Source: Gymnothorax reevesii (taxonomy: Eukaryota > Chordata > Actinopteri > Anguilliformes > Muraenidae). From it: a stretch of DNA of 64,000 nt. Below, piece by piece: positions 10,580-21,941 of this stretch; within the stretch, counting starts at the first letter, position 1, and every line of letters starts with the position of its first letter. Below the pieces are notes generated by a model, which did no database searches, was not told the DNA's origin, and saw only the letters and a program-made list of their open reading frames with translations. Location: positions 43,420,611 to 43,484,610 of the forward strand of contig CM056582.1 of NCBI GenBank assembly GCA_029721435.1. Direction: 5' to 3'. Both the position numbers and the translations under genes were made by a program.

Positions 10580-11115
10580 GTGCAGTTGATCTCAGACAAG
10601 CGATTGGTCAGCACGCAAAGACAGGGGGCAGAGGAGCGCCTGGAGCTGGCGCAGGTGTACAAGATGCTTCAGTTTGTGCGCAACAGGGACAAGGCCCAAA
10701 TCAAGAAAATGGTCCCCAACTTGATCAACCTCTCTGAACCCTAGGAAGGCCTCAACGCCCTGCACCAGGCTGCTGAAGCCAACGATGGCGACATGGTCAG
10801 CTTCCTGCTGGCTCAGGAAGCTATCCTTGACCTGCAGGAAAAGGCTACGACCACCGCAGCTATGCGGGCCAATGAGCTGGGCCATTACATTGACCTGCTC
10901 GCCAGCAAAGGAGCTGACATGACAGCGGTGGACCTGGAGGGGAGAGAGATCCTGTCTCAATGCATCTATCCCACTGAGGAACACCTGCTCTGCCTGGGAG
11001 CAGCTCTGAATGTGATGAAGCTGATGTGAAAAAAGTCCAAGCTTTTGAAAATTTTGAAGAATGTGAGGAGACGTGTACCCGTCTCCTGGACAGAGGAGCA
11101 GATCCAGTGTGATGA
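10580..11115 (+). pseudogene. ankef1: ANKEF1-like ankyrin-repeat pseudogene fragment
   Basis: One frame (phase of 10793) reads DKRLV, LELAQVYKMLQFVRNRDKAQ and LINLSEP, a TAG stop at 10742-10744, then GLNALHQAAEANDGDMVSF and DLLASKGADMTAVDLEGREI, ending after AALNV near 11030. A shifted frame continues with RRVPVSWTEEQIQ-like sequence. This matches the N-terminal ankyrin region of ankyrin repeat and EF-hand domain protein 1 as I remember it (YKVLQCVRNKDK, LSALHLAS, DMVSFLL, KADMTIVDNEG). About 170 residues are covered with no intron. The GTG at 10580 sits where an ATG would be expected. A small deletion after GHYI and several stops show it is dead. Confidence 0.8.
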
Positions 11116-11387
11116 CTTGAGAAAAATCACAACAAAGAAAACCAGAAATGACAACTAAAATAAATTTATTCTCCACAAAAAAAAGTTCTACAAAAAAAAG
11201 AGGTCAACAGTTTATTTCTCTAATAACACTCTAATGCCACTAATTAACTCTGTTACCAAAAAAAAACTCTGCTTCTGCTCTGCTCTGTGACTAAAATCAC
11301 AGCATTAATATAGACTAGCAACATTCCGAAAAGATCCACAGGATTCCTGGGTAATCCCGCCCCCTCCAGGCAAGAAGGTGACAGAAG
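11116..11387. other. No recognised gene; A-rich
   Basis: A-rich stretch with AAAAAAAGTT tracts directly after the ANKEF1-like fragment. It could be a decayed poly(A)/3' region of a retrocopy, but no clear tail or target duplication can be defined. It ends where Tc1 copy A begins. Confidence 0.4.
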
Positions 11388-11708
11388 CTAAATAAAAACA
11401 GAATTCAATGATTTGCAAATCCTTTTCAACCTATATTCAATTAAAATATACTGCAAAGACATGTTACTTAATGTTCGAACGGGTAAACTTTGTAATTTTT
11501 TGCAAATATTAGCTCATTTGGAGTTTGATGCCTGCAACATGTTTCAAAAAAGCTGGCACAAGTGGCAAAAAAGACAGAGAGTTGAAGAATGCTCATCGAA
11601 CACTTATTTGGAACATCCCACAGGTGAACGGGCTAATTGGGAACTGTGGATGCCATGATTGGGTATAAAAGCAGCTTCCCTGAAATGCTCAGTCATTCAC
11701 AAACAAGG

Positions 11709-12565
11709 ATGGGGCGAGGGTCACCACTTCGTGAACAAATCCGTGAGCTGATTGTCGAACAGTTTAAAAACAACCTTCCTCAACGAGCTATTGCAAGAAA
11801 TTTAGGGATTTCATCATCTACGGTCCGTAATATCGTCAAAAGGTTAAGAGAATCTGGAGAAATCACTGCACGTAAGCGACAAGGCCGAAAACCAACATTG
11901 AATGCCCGTGAACTTCGATCCCTCAGGCGGTGCTGCATCAAAAACAGACATCAGTGTGTAAAGGACATCACCACATGGGCTCAGGAACACTTCAGAAAAT
12001 CACTGTCAGTAACTACAGTTCGTCGCTACATTTGCAAGTGCGAGTTAAAACTCTACAATGTAAAGCGAAAGCCATTTATCAACAGCACCAAGAAACGCCG
12101 CCGGCTTCACTAGGCCCAAGCTCATCTAATGCATCATACTGATGCAAAGTGGAAAAGTGTTCTGTGGTCTGGCGAGTCCACATTTCAAATTGCTTTTGGA
12201 AACTGTGGACGTCGTGTTCTCTGGGCCAAAGAGGAAAAGAACCATCCGGACTGTTATAGGCGCAAAGTTCAAAAGCCAGCATCTGTGATGGTATGGGGGT
12301 GTATTAGTGTCCAAGGCATGGGCAACTTACACGTATGTGAAGGCAACATTAATGCTGAAAGGTACATACAGGTTTTGGAGCAACATATGTTGCCATCCAA
12401 GCAACGTCTTTTTCATGGACGCCCCTGCTTATTTCAGCAAGACGATGCCAAGCCACATTCTGCACGTGTTACAACAGCATGGCTCCGTAGTGAAAGAGTG
12501 CGGGTACTAGACTGGCCTGCCTGTTGTCCAGACCTGCCTCCCATTGAAAATGTGTGGCGCATTTT
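11709..12565 (+). pseudogene. Tc1 transposase, copy A, N-terminal and catalytic part
   Basis: Starts MGRGSPLREQIRELIVEQ at 11709 (ATG also used by the other copies, just downstream of a TATAAAA box). It has the helix-turn-helix [19 protein letters not shown] and the ARKRQGRKP hook. A TAG at 12111-12113 replaces a Trp codon. The first catalytic Asp is lost (LWSGES in place of LWSDES); the second (QQDDAKPH) and the Glu (PPIENVW) remain. The gene is cut by the L2 after VWRI; its last part lies at 15291-15462. Confidence 0.92.
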
Positions 12566-15290
12566 GAATGTTAATGTCAAAAGTCGGGCGCGCTAACCCG
12601 TTTTATTGCATTATTATTTATCGCCCTCCTGGCATAAATAGTGCTTTTCTGTCTGAGTTTAGTAACTTTTTAGCTTCCATTGTTCAGTTTGAAAGAGTCC
12701 TGTTGGTAGGCGATTTTAATATTCATGTCAATGATATTACGAACTCCTTCGCTGTCAACTTTTTAAATATGACTGAATCCTTTAATCTGACCCAGCATAT
12801 ATCATGTCCTACTCACATTAAAGGAAACACTTTAGATCTGGTATTTACATTGGGTTTAAATATCAGGACTGTCTGCACGGAAGACCTACCTGTTACAGAT
12901 CACAAATGTATTTTATTCAGTCTGTCTTTCGATCCAGACTTTGCACCAGTGAAGCGTGTAAAACAATTGCGCATCTTAAATAGTCTTTCGGCAGAGAAAT
13001 TTTCCGCTGCTTTTAACTGCGATGCATGTACGGGCCTAATGCAATGTACTTCTCATGGTGACATAGATAACCTGGTTCAATCTTTTAACCTCACAATGCT
13101 CAGTGATTCTTGATGATATTGCCCCCATGGTCACCCGTAACATTTCACTTGTAAACTCCTCTCCATGGATTACTGACGATATCCGCAGTCTCAGGCGAAA
13201 ATGCCGTAAAATAGAGCGTTTGTGGAAATCCACAAATTTACAAGTCCACCGCCTATATTTCAAAGAGCTGTTGGGTGATCTTAATGCCATGATAAAGGAT
13301 GCCAGAGCTTCATATTTCGCAGATTTAGTTATTTCCAGCAAGCGAAATCCCAAGGTCCTGTTTCAGACCATAAATAGTATGGTTAGCCCACCTGTCCCCT
13401 CAGTCCCTGTTTCCTCTCATGAGGACTGTAATAAATTCTTGTCATTCTTTGTGGACAAAGTTTCTGACGTGAGAGCCAACATGAGAACCCCCACCATCCC
13501 CTCCTCTTTTACCACTCTCCTTTGCCCGGCCCGGCGAGCCTCCTTGAGTAGCTTCCATTGCATCTCCCCTAAACAACTCACTGAGGTGGTTAACTCATTG
13601 AAATCCTCCTCCAGTCCCCTGGACATTCTACCAACCCCTCTGCTAAAGGAGGTTATTGACTCTGTCAGCCCTAGTCTAGTTTCTATCGTCAACACTTCAC
13701 TTGAGCTAGGTTATGTTCCGTCATCCTTTAAAATGGCTACGGTAAACCCCTTACTTAAAAAATCTACGCTGGACCCATTCCTACCAAGTAATTACAGGCC
13801 TATTTCAAAATTGCCTTTCTTGTCCAAAGTTCTTGAGAAAGTAGTGGCAAACCAACTCACATCTTTCCTCATGAACCATAACATCTTAGACAAATTCCAA
13901 TCTGGTTTTAGGCAGAAGCACTCCACAGAGACTGCTCTTCTTCGAGTATCAAATGACATCATGATGGCTTCATATACAGGTCAGTGCTCCATTCTGGTGC
14001 TTTTAGATCTTAGTGCAGCATTCGACACTGTTGACCATCGCATCATGCTGGACAGGCTGAGGGAGTGGGTAGGTGCATCTGAGAGGCCCTGAGTTGGTTT
14101 GCATCCTATCTCACTGAGAGAAGTTTCTCGGCGGCTGTTGGTCCTTTTACATCTGACCCCTCTCCTCTTACGTGTGGCCTGCCTCAGGGTTCTGTTCTGG
14201 CTCCGATCTTGTTTTGTCTGTATATGCTCCCCCTCGGCCTCCTTATCAGCAATTTTAAGGAAATATCACATCATTGCTACGCAGACGATATCCAATTATA
14301 TCTGTCATTTAAACCAGATAAGATCGAAATAAATCAACATTTTACATGAATGTCTGTCCACTATCGAAAACTGGATGGCCTGTAATTCCTTGCAACTCAA
14401 TGCAAGCAAAACAAAAGTTCTCGTAGTAGCCGCTGATTCTGTCGTGACCAAGGTTGTTAATCACATGAAGGCTTTAAGTGGTAACATTAGATCCAGCCTT
14501 AGAAATCTCAGTGTCATTTTTGACCAATCCATGCACTTAAATCCATAAGCACATATCTTCACTGACCCGTACCTGTTTTTTCCACCTCAGAAACATAGCC
14601 AAACTCAGATCTATTGTATCCCATTCAGAACTGGACTTAGTTGTCCATGCCTTCATATCATCCAGGCTGGACTAATGTAACTCACTTTTCACCTGCCTCA
14701 GCAAATCATCCCTGGATCGTCTTCAACTTGTTCAAAATGCTGCAGCTAGGCTGTTAACCCGGTCGCAGAAATACTGTCATTTCACACCTATCCTGTTCTC
14801 GCTACACTGGCTCCCCGTGGCTTTCAGAATCCAATACAAGGTTCTGTTGCTCACTTATAAGGCTCTGCATGGCGAGGCGCCAGCTTATATCTGTGACCTC
14901 CTCCAGATGTATGTCTGCAGTCGGTCACTAAGGTCCTCCAATCAGGGCCTCCTGGTCATTCCTCGTTCGAAGCTGAAAACTAAAGGAGATCGTGCCTTCC
15001 AAACAGTGGCCCCAAAACTGTGGAACGCACTCCCCTTGGACTTGCGAGCCTCTCATTCTGTGGACATCTTTAAGAGTCGGCTAAAGACTCATCTTTTCAG
15101 ACAAGCCTTTGAATAAGCAAATCTCTTGTCTGTTGCACAGTGTTTGTTTATTGTTATATTGATAACTGTGTTGTTTCTTATTGTTTTATATGTTTTATCT
15201 CTGTTTTTACCACTGTGAAGCACTTTGTGTTTTCAAGCTGCGAAAGGTGCTATACAAATAAAGATTTACTTACTTACTTACTTACTTACT
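12566..15290 (+). mobile_element. L2-type LINE, 5'-truncated, inserted in Tc1 copy A
   Basis: About 2.7 kb. It begins within ORF2 and ends in a 3' UTR with GGTGCTATACAAATAAAG and a tail of ACTT repeats (15269-15290). Tc1 copy A continues on either side (GCGCATT to the left, ATGAAGCG to the right). The protein and the AAAGGTGCTATACAAATAAA-type end are typical of fish L2. No long target duplication is visible, as is usual for L2. Confidence 0.92.
12568..15116 (+). pseudogene. L2 ORF2: endonuclease end, reverse transcriptase, C-terminal domain
   Basis: Frames 12568-13113 (IIYRPPGINSAFLSEFSN, VLLVGDFNIHVND, VTDHKCI: endonuclease), 13103-14092 (SNYRPISKLPFLSKVLEKV, FQSGFRQKHSTETAL, LLDLSAAFDTVDH: RT motifs), then GLPQGSVLAPILFCLYM and the catalytic YADDIQLYL near 14190-14310 in shifted frames. 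14817-15116 encodes the C-terminal domain ending KTHLFRQAFE. At least three frameshifts and some stops are present, so it is inactive. Order, motifs and the C-terminus match the L2 clade of CR1/L2 LINEs. Confidence 0.9.
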
Positions 15291-15462
15291 ATGAAGCGTA
15301 AAATACGACAATGGAGACCCCGGACTGTTGAACAACTTAAGCTGTACATCAAGCAAGAATGGGAAAGAGTTCCACCTGAAAAGTTTCAAAAATTGGTCTT
15401 GTAAGTTCCCAAACATTTACTGAGTGTCATTAAAAGGAAAGGCGATGTAACACAGTGGTAAA
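15291..15462 (+). pseudogene. Tc1 transposase copy A, C-terminal remainder
   Basis: ATGAAGCGTAAAATACGAC resumes the transposase after the L2 ([20 protein letters not shown]), running to the family C-terminus KRKGDVTQW. One substitution gives a stop in the LVSS region. Similarity to the element continues to about 15508. Confidence 0.85.
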
Positions 15463-15508
15463 AAGGGCCCTGTGCGAACTTTTTGGCAATGTGTTGCTGC
15501 CTTTAAAT

Positions 15509-16105
15509 TCGTGTCAGTGTCAGACAGAAAATGTCTGAAGGTGATTGTGTGTCTGAGAGGGGGGGGGGGGGGGGAGTAGAGATTTAAAAGTAAACATTCT
15601 AAACAGTGAGCCTAAAGAATTATGAACTCCTGAAGATTTTCACTTTTTAGCTTTAAAATGAGATAAACTTTCACTTTTCTGACAAAAAGTAATAATTAGG
15701 CCTTGACACAGAATTACGTAACAAATAAAGGACACGAAAATATGAAATACTCGGATGCAAAACTCTTCACACCGGCTCCAATACGAATTTGGGACAGAAA
15801 CTCAGGAAAACAAATTTACTAAGTTTTGATGGCTCACTCCGAAGCAGAAAAAGAGGAAACAGAAAGAACAGGGAAGATGAGGGAAGACTCATCCCTCGGT
15901 GATGAAGATCTTTTCCTCAGCGCTCTTCCGAAGAAAAAAAGAGGTTTTGGGTACACCCTCTGTTACAAAGTAGGGATAGAGAAGGAAAGTTTCACCTCCT
16001 AAAAGAGGCGTTTTCTTTTGCAGATAAATGACAATGTAAAATATCAATATATCTTTGTAACTTCTGTGCTTGTGAAACTGCACAGATCTGCATAAATTGT
16101 TTTGC
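15509..16105. other. No recognised gene; long G run
   Basis: A G tract of about 16 bases at 15559-15575 follows TG/GA repeats that resemble those at 9797-10029. The remainder is AT-rich with no coding signal. Confidence 0.5.
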
Positions 16106-16520
16106 GAGGCTCATTAAGCAATAAGCCACGATAATCTGTTCCATACTATTCTGAATGTTGTTATGGCTGTACAGTGTTATTGCACAGTTGAGTGACAGTT
16201 GTAATGAAAGCGAAAATAAATGCTGTGAAGTCAATGAAAGTTTTGGATTTTTGCATCCATTGTATTACCATCATTACATTGCCATCTCAATTTTATAAAT
16301 GTAGGCATTGGGCATTCACTTTTTCCTTACCAATTCCTATTATATGCTTTGGTCTTGGTCATTTGGGAAATAAACTGTTTGTCAATAAGGCGATCCTAAA
16401 CGTGAACAGCCTGAGAGCAATCGAGCGGTAAAGTGGGAGGTTATAGAAAGCCCTCTCAACACCTGATGGCGCGCCACTGACCGAGAGGCTATTGAGCCGG
16501 AGGAACGTCTTGAAGTCTGT
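16106..16520. repeat. Old interspersed repeat, copy 1
   Basis: Shares long stretches with 54716-54905 and 57525-57690: GAGGCTCATTAAGCAATAAG, AATGCTGTGA, TAGGCATTGGGCATTCACTT-like and AACACCTGATGGC-like blocks. The second copy is cut apart by later insertions. The repeat family is unknown to me. Confidence 0.7.
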
Positions 16521-16775
16521 CTGAAGTAGGCAAGTTGTTAAAAAATGATTGGTTGATACGTTTGCTCGCAGTGCGAATGTTCGCAAAAATCGAACTTGAC
16601 TTGAAAAATAAAAGGTTCACATTTTCGCAGCGTGATAATCGCAGTCTGAGTGTAAAACCTCATGCCCAATTAGCAATTTGAAATATTTTTTTTCTGTGCA
16701 AATTATTTGCAGGAAAAAAACGCATCCGGTGTCTAAAACGGAGCCTGCCATAGAGCTAATTCTTAAGGGTATACC

Positions 16776-18804
16776 CAGAGATGTTCACAAGTCTTTTTTT
16801 GCAAGCCCAAGTCAAGTCCCAAGTCTTTGGTCACGAGTCAAAGTCAAGTCTCAAGTCTTTGTGGGGAGAGACTAGGTCAAGTCTCAAGTCTTTGGTCACA
16901 AGTCCAAGTCAAGTCTCAAGTCTCTAAAAAATAAAAGTCTCATGTCTCCTCTTGTTGTTATGAGTCTTCCATCATCTGCTGCTATTCGGTCTACTAAGAA
17001 TACTGCACAGCTATATCTAAGAAATTCAGAGCATTTACTGTATTATTATCACTCCTTTATCTATCAGCATAAAGTATCAGTACTGATTAGTTGTTTGTTA
17101 CATGATCACTTTAAACTGCGTACTGTGATGCAATATGAAGAAAACACAATTATTTCCTTTAAAGGAAACTGTATTCTTCAACATGAACATACAGTTCCAA
17201 TATATCTTGCCCCCTATTGTGCAGGCTCAGTGGGACCATAATAAGAACAAATATAAAAAATGTCAAAGTCAAAGGCATTGCAGGCTAACATCCTTCTAAT
17301 CAGTGCAAAACCTCGCACTTTAGCTAAATGTAACTTGTAAACAAAACACTTAAAAGTACTTTAAACACTTGTATATCTCATTTTTGTGCCATTTGCAATT
17401 AAAAATTTGTTCACCAAAAAAAAGCAAAACTATTGCTGCCATATTATCTGAAAAACTGGTGATATTACAACATGACCAGTTCTGTTCCAAAAGGCACCTT
17501 TCTTTGCATGACAAAAATGATTCCTTGCATAAAAGTAAAGCTCAAAAAGGAATATCATTGGAGTAATTAGCTATCTTGATTTGTTCACTAATGAAACAGT
17601 AACCCTTATTTTTCTCTTAATACACTGGGCAAACATTAACAGGCTTGTAGTTGTCTTCCAGTGGCCTATTGTAAGACCTAGAAAAGTATTAGGCAACAGA
17701 ATGTGCATTCACCACGCTAGAAATTAATAATGTATAATTACGAGACAGAGTTAAGGCAAATACATAACCGGAACTACATTCCAGACATACCGGCTGGGTG
17801 GAGTGATTTCAAAAGCGTATGTTTACTGCAGCTACTCTGGAACTCAAAACAGAACTTTGCTCTGAATCAGGAAGTAGTTCCGAGTATTTGCTTCATGTGT
17901 CATAATTTTACGAAATTATACATTATTATTTCGTAGGTTGGTGAAAGTGCAGGTCACAAGTGGTGCACTTGAGCGTTTTGGAGCTGTTTGATTGTGTATT
18001 TGATGAGTTTTGAAAGAGTGAGGGACCTGTATCGTTCATTTTCATTATGTTTGCGAAGCAGCTTGCGCCCAATCTCAAAACGACAGGCAATATCCCTTTA
18101 ACGTTAGCCAGCAGATGGTGGCAAGGGAACGTAGATGAATAACGCTACCCTTTTTTTTTTTTTTAATGTAGTGTTAACGCCACTCCATGCAAACAAGTGT
18201 GACAAGCAAACTAACATTCACTTATCTATTCAAATATTCAGTTACAAAGCTGGTAGCAAACTAAGTTAAACATAGCTGATGTTGAGCTAAACATGTTTGC
18301 TAACCGTCCATAGGCGTTAATGTGACTGACCTATCCGGGTGAGTTTTCAGGTGCGTGATAAAATTTGATGTAATTGATCCAGCGTCCTTAATCTTTGTAA
18401 TGCAGACTTCGCAGTCAGAGCTTCTTTTGTTGGTGCCGTATTGTGTGAAAATTGTATGACCAAACGTAATTACAAAGGGTACAGCAGCAGCTGCAGGTGT
18501 GTCGGTCACCGTAGTGTCATCCGAGTTGCTAGTGCGGGAGGCAGGGTGGCATCCGATGTGTGATATGGTTACCATATAAAAAGGGAAGGAATGACATTAA
18601 GCTCGGCAGACGTTTCAGAGTTTCCCCAATGTTAATACTTCCCCCTCCAAAAAAAAAAAAAAAAATAATGATTGTTCACGAGTCCCAAAACACGAGTCCG
18701 AGTCGAAGTCTTTTGAGCCTGAGTCCAAGTCAAGTCTGAAGTCTTCGTGCGTGCGACTTAAGTGCGACTCGAGTCCGAGTCGGAAACTCGAGTCCCCATC
18801 TCTG
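16776..18804 (-). mobile_element. hAT element with 8-bp target duplication
   Basis: Starts CAGAGATG at 16776 and ends CATCTCTG at 18804. Flanking octamers GGTATACC (16768-16775) and GGCACACC (18805-18812) differ at two positions and are read as an aged hAT duplication. Both ends are packed with direct and inverted AAGTC/GACTT words (for example CAAGTCTCAAGTCTTTGG), as expected for subterminal transposase-binding repeats. A BED-finger frame lies inside on the minus strand. The transposase catalytic domain is not visible, so it is probably internally deleted. Confidence 0.85.
18300..18575 (-). pseudogene. BED-type zinc-finger fragment of a hAT transposase
   Basis: About 90 codons on the minus strand with CEVCITKIKDAGS and SNFITHLKTHP: the C-x2-C and H-x4-H ligands of a BED finger, the N-terminal DNA-binding domain of hAT/ZBED transposases. 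It sits near the right end inside the hAT element. No downstream catalytic part was found. Confidence 0.7.
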
Positions 18805-18839
18805 GGCACACCTCATATGTGCCAATGATGAATCATTTG

Positions 18840-19650
18840 AAACACAAGCTGAGGAAATATTTTTGAGATTTTTAAATAGGGGACACGATACAGAATTATT
18901 GGTAGGCTTTTAGACAGAGTACTTTACATCTAACGCTCTGATCTCCTCAGCCGCAGATCACAAAGCCCTATTAAAAAATACCTCAGATACTTTTGTTTCC
19001 ACTTATGGACAAATCTGGCCAATTAAAAAAAATTGTGCGCCACCATTGGCATATCCTAAGTAGAGATTGTACCGTTGCCCAGGCCTTTAAAGACCCACCC
19101 CGGTTTTGTTACAAAAGAGCTCCTAATTTGTGTGATCGCCTTGCGCACTCAAACACTCCAGCCGCTAAACCACCGGTTTTCCCCTTCAAAATACCCGGGG
19201 ATAATTTCAAATGTTTTAATTGTGCAGTGTGTAACAAATATGATGACAGAAAAATGTTTCACACAGTCTAGCACTTATAAAAATTTTATGGTAAGGGTCA
19301 GGATCTCATGTCTATCCACGTTTGCCGCGTACTTGTTAATGTGCCTGTGTGGTTTATGTTATGTTGGGAAAACATGCTAACATTGCTAACTTAAAACCAG
19401 AATACATGAACATAAATATGCAATCAAGAGAAATGATGAAAAATCACCCATCGCTAGACATTTCAATTCAGCGGGCCACGATGCCAATTCCGTTAAGTTT
19501 ATGGGCTTAGAAATAGTCAAGCAGTCCCCTAGAGGCGGAGACCGTGAGAACCGCCAACTGCAGAGGGAGGCCTGGTATATTTTCTCTTTGAATATGGTTG
19601 CATCCAACGGGATGAATGAGGATCTGTCCCTTATCTGCTTTCTATAGTAT
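18840..19650 (+). pseudogene. Penelope-like element C-terminal fragment with GIY-YIG nuclease
   Basis: Across shifted frames it reads KIVRHHWHILS, FCYKRAPNLCDRL, CFNCAVCN, CGLCYVGKT (GIY-YIG core variant), RIHEHKYAI, SPIARHFNSAGH and REAWYIFSLN, ending LSLICFL before TAG at 19645-19647. A Cys-rich linker followed by a C-terminal GIY-YIG endonuclease is the arrangement of Penelope-like retroelements. The RT core is absent. The hAT element at 16776-18804 abuts its 5' side, so the upstream portion may have been lost or displaced. Confidence 0.7.
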
Positions 19651-20540
19651 GACTTTGTATGTTGTATTAGTTATATGCTTAGTGCTACAATGACTCCTGA
19701 TCTGTATATATTGGAAACTATCATGTAATTTACGTAATTGAATTATCACATAATTGATGATGAGGGTGTGTCAGTGCATTGGTGTGGGTACATAACCTGT
19801 GGAATGATTTTGTCTGTAAGCACACTAAAGAAGGCAAACGCGTTTGCGCGAAGACCCTTGTTATAACAAGTGGTGCCAGGCACAACAAACCCCGCCCCTC
19901 GCACATACTAACACCTACTTGTACGAAATTCAATAGCAATCTATTCTGGGTCAAAATACCCCTACACCGAATTTGGGGTGAATCTGTCCATTAGTTTTGC
20001 TGCTAGACTGTTAACAAACAAACACACAAACACAGAAACCAACCAAACCGAAAAAAATTCTCCTTCCCTCACCCTTTGGGTGGGGTGGGATAATAAATGT
20101 ATGCATACGAAGTGCGACCTTTTTTCAAATTTCATTATTGCTGATTTTGGTCCTGCACTCTTAAAGGGGACCCAACATGCTGATCCTACTTTTAATACAT
20201 ATTAGTAATGTATAATGTCGGTGGTCCATGCTCAACCTCGGAAAAGTTTCTAAACATAGGATACAGGGATTTTGCCGTAATCCAAGAACGTGATTTCATG
20301 AGCATGATTTCCTCTCTGAACAGCTTCTCCCGAGATCTTCACAAGATCTGGGTAAAACCTGACGTCAGGTTGTGCCGTCCAAATAGTACAAACCTCGCCA
20401 GAGCCAATCACTGCGCTGGACCTGCCCACACCAGAAACTATTCTAGCAGGCACAAACAACGGCAGATCATACTATGCTTTAGTAGTGTCTACACCTTTGC
20501 AAATACAAAAGAAGAACCGCAGATCATTTGAGGTGCAATT
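19651..20540. other. No recognised gene
   Basis: Includes the probable 3' flank of the Penelope-like fragment. Frames up to 107 codons exist (20208-20531) but carry no recognisable motif. Confidence 0.4.
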
Positions 20541-20810
20541 TTGTCAGTATCTCTCCCAGAGCTACTTGTTCGTTTACTTTTGGATGCGAAAAAAAAAACT
20601 AATATTTCTCTTCCAAAAGACGGTGCCACCAGAAATCAGTGGGTAGCTTTTTTTGTTTGCTGGCAGCAAACAGCCAAGGCAAAAGGGAACATTAGCACCA
20701 AAGACAGTTTTGTCAATAAAGGATAATTTCACACAGGATTAGCGTTTCAGCCGCTTCTCAAACCTGAAGCAGTTGCATCGATCAAGCGCTTGGAGCTACA
20801 AGCTGTAAAT
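20541..20810 (+). pseudogene. THAP-domain remnant
   Basis: Reads KKTNISLPKDGATRNQWVAF, then after a stretch DSFVNKG, a stop, FHTGLAFQPLLKPEAV. This matches the second half of a THAP zinc finger (LPKD...R..W, CS.HF....F...) as found in THAP proteins and P-element-type transposases. The CSxHF segment is damaged (NISTKDSF) and a stop follows KG. A host THAP gene or a P-like transposon remnant are both possible. Confidence 0.6.
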
Positions 20811-21941
20811 AACCATATAACAGCAAATAATTTAAGTGAAGCTAACGTGTTACGGGTGGCTAGCAGGACCACTAGCGATAGTTAGCACTAACAACTGGCC
20901 TCAAACAAAGGCTTTGTAAAATATCTGAAGATAAAGCCTGTATCTGTCGCGACTGTCTGTGACTCTCAGACACAGAAGCTGTACGTTGCTTTTACTGCAT
21001 AAGTCAACCTGACGTGATAGCCAGTTGATTGTGGCTAACGTAGCCAAGTTACTGTTGCTAATGTTCGTGTCCTAATTATGCAAGAGTGATAAAGGAAATT
21101 CTACAGAAGGTGAACATAAAACTCATTTGAAGCTCACTTTTAATACTTGTTTGTACTTTGGATGCTTAGTACAACTGCTCACAGCAATTTTCATTAGTTT
21201 TTATTTAGTTTTACAGTTTGCTTTATTACAGTTTAGTTTTAGTTAGCTGAACAAGTGATAAAGCAGTTTTAGTTTAGTTTTGATTTTGAGGAATTGACTA
21301 GTTTTAGTTTTTATTTAATTTAATCTTAGTTTTTCAGCTATTAGGAGGAAGGCCTTAAATTGTAGAGGCTGACAAGGATAAAAGAATATATGACAGCAAA
21401 TATGTTTTTACCAAGTCCTTTGTTAATCCTGTACTCTTTAACCATCATCTTTTTTAACATGTGACACTGATGATACTAATATAACTGAAAAAAAAATTCA
21501 ATCCATCTCACCCCATACAGTCATCATGCTCAGTTATTTCTGCAGCTTTTGCCATGTTTGAGAGCTAACAATCTTCTTCCCTGAATGCGCGCAGGGCAGT
21601 TGCTGGGAATTCTGGGCCCCCCTGACAGAATATCGGTGTAGGCCACCACCCCGACATTTCATTGTCGGTCTTTTACGACAATGTATCATTATGTAATTCT
21701 TTATTTTTCTGTTTCTCAGTGTTCTTGACAGTGGCTAATGCAATACACCCAATTTTTCCTTTTTTTAAATTAACCACTCAACAAAGAGAGTATCATTATG
21801 TAAATTATGACTTATTAGTTGTCTTATTCACATTCACTAACTCACTCACCATCAAAAATATATTCAGATATTAAGACCAGGCGTAACTTGGCGTTCTAAG
21901 TCCAGTCGCATAGTTATGCCAGTTGCACCAGCTGGTCTTAA
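20811..21941. other. No recognised gene; TTTAG-rich
   Basis: A TTTAGTTTTAG-type simple repeat lies at about 21190-21340. Nothing coding is recognisable. Confidence 0.4.

Larger units (their letters stand above)
11388..15508 (+). mobile_element. Tc1 family copy A, truncated at both ends and split by an L2 LINE
   Basis: Homologous to copies B-E, but the outer 50 bp of the left end (the AACCCAAAACCAGTGAAG part) is missing: similarity starts at TAAATAAAAACAG. On the right it stops near 15508, before the right terminal repeat. Element sequence runs 11388-12565 and 15291-15508; the L2 occupies the gap. Without terminal repeats this copy cannot move. Confidence 0.9.

Noticed and set aside
10793..11029. 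Functional small ankyrin gene
   Set aside because: The same frame continues upstream through a stop codon with clear homology, so the open part is a piece of a pseudogene.
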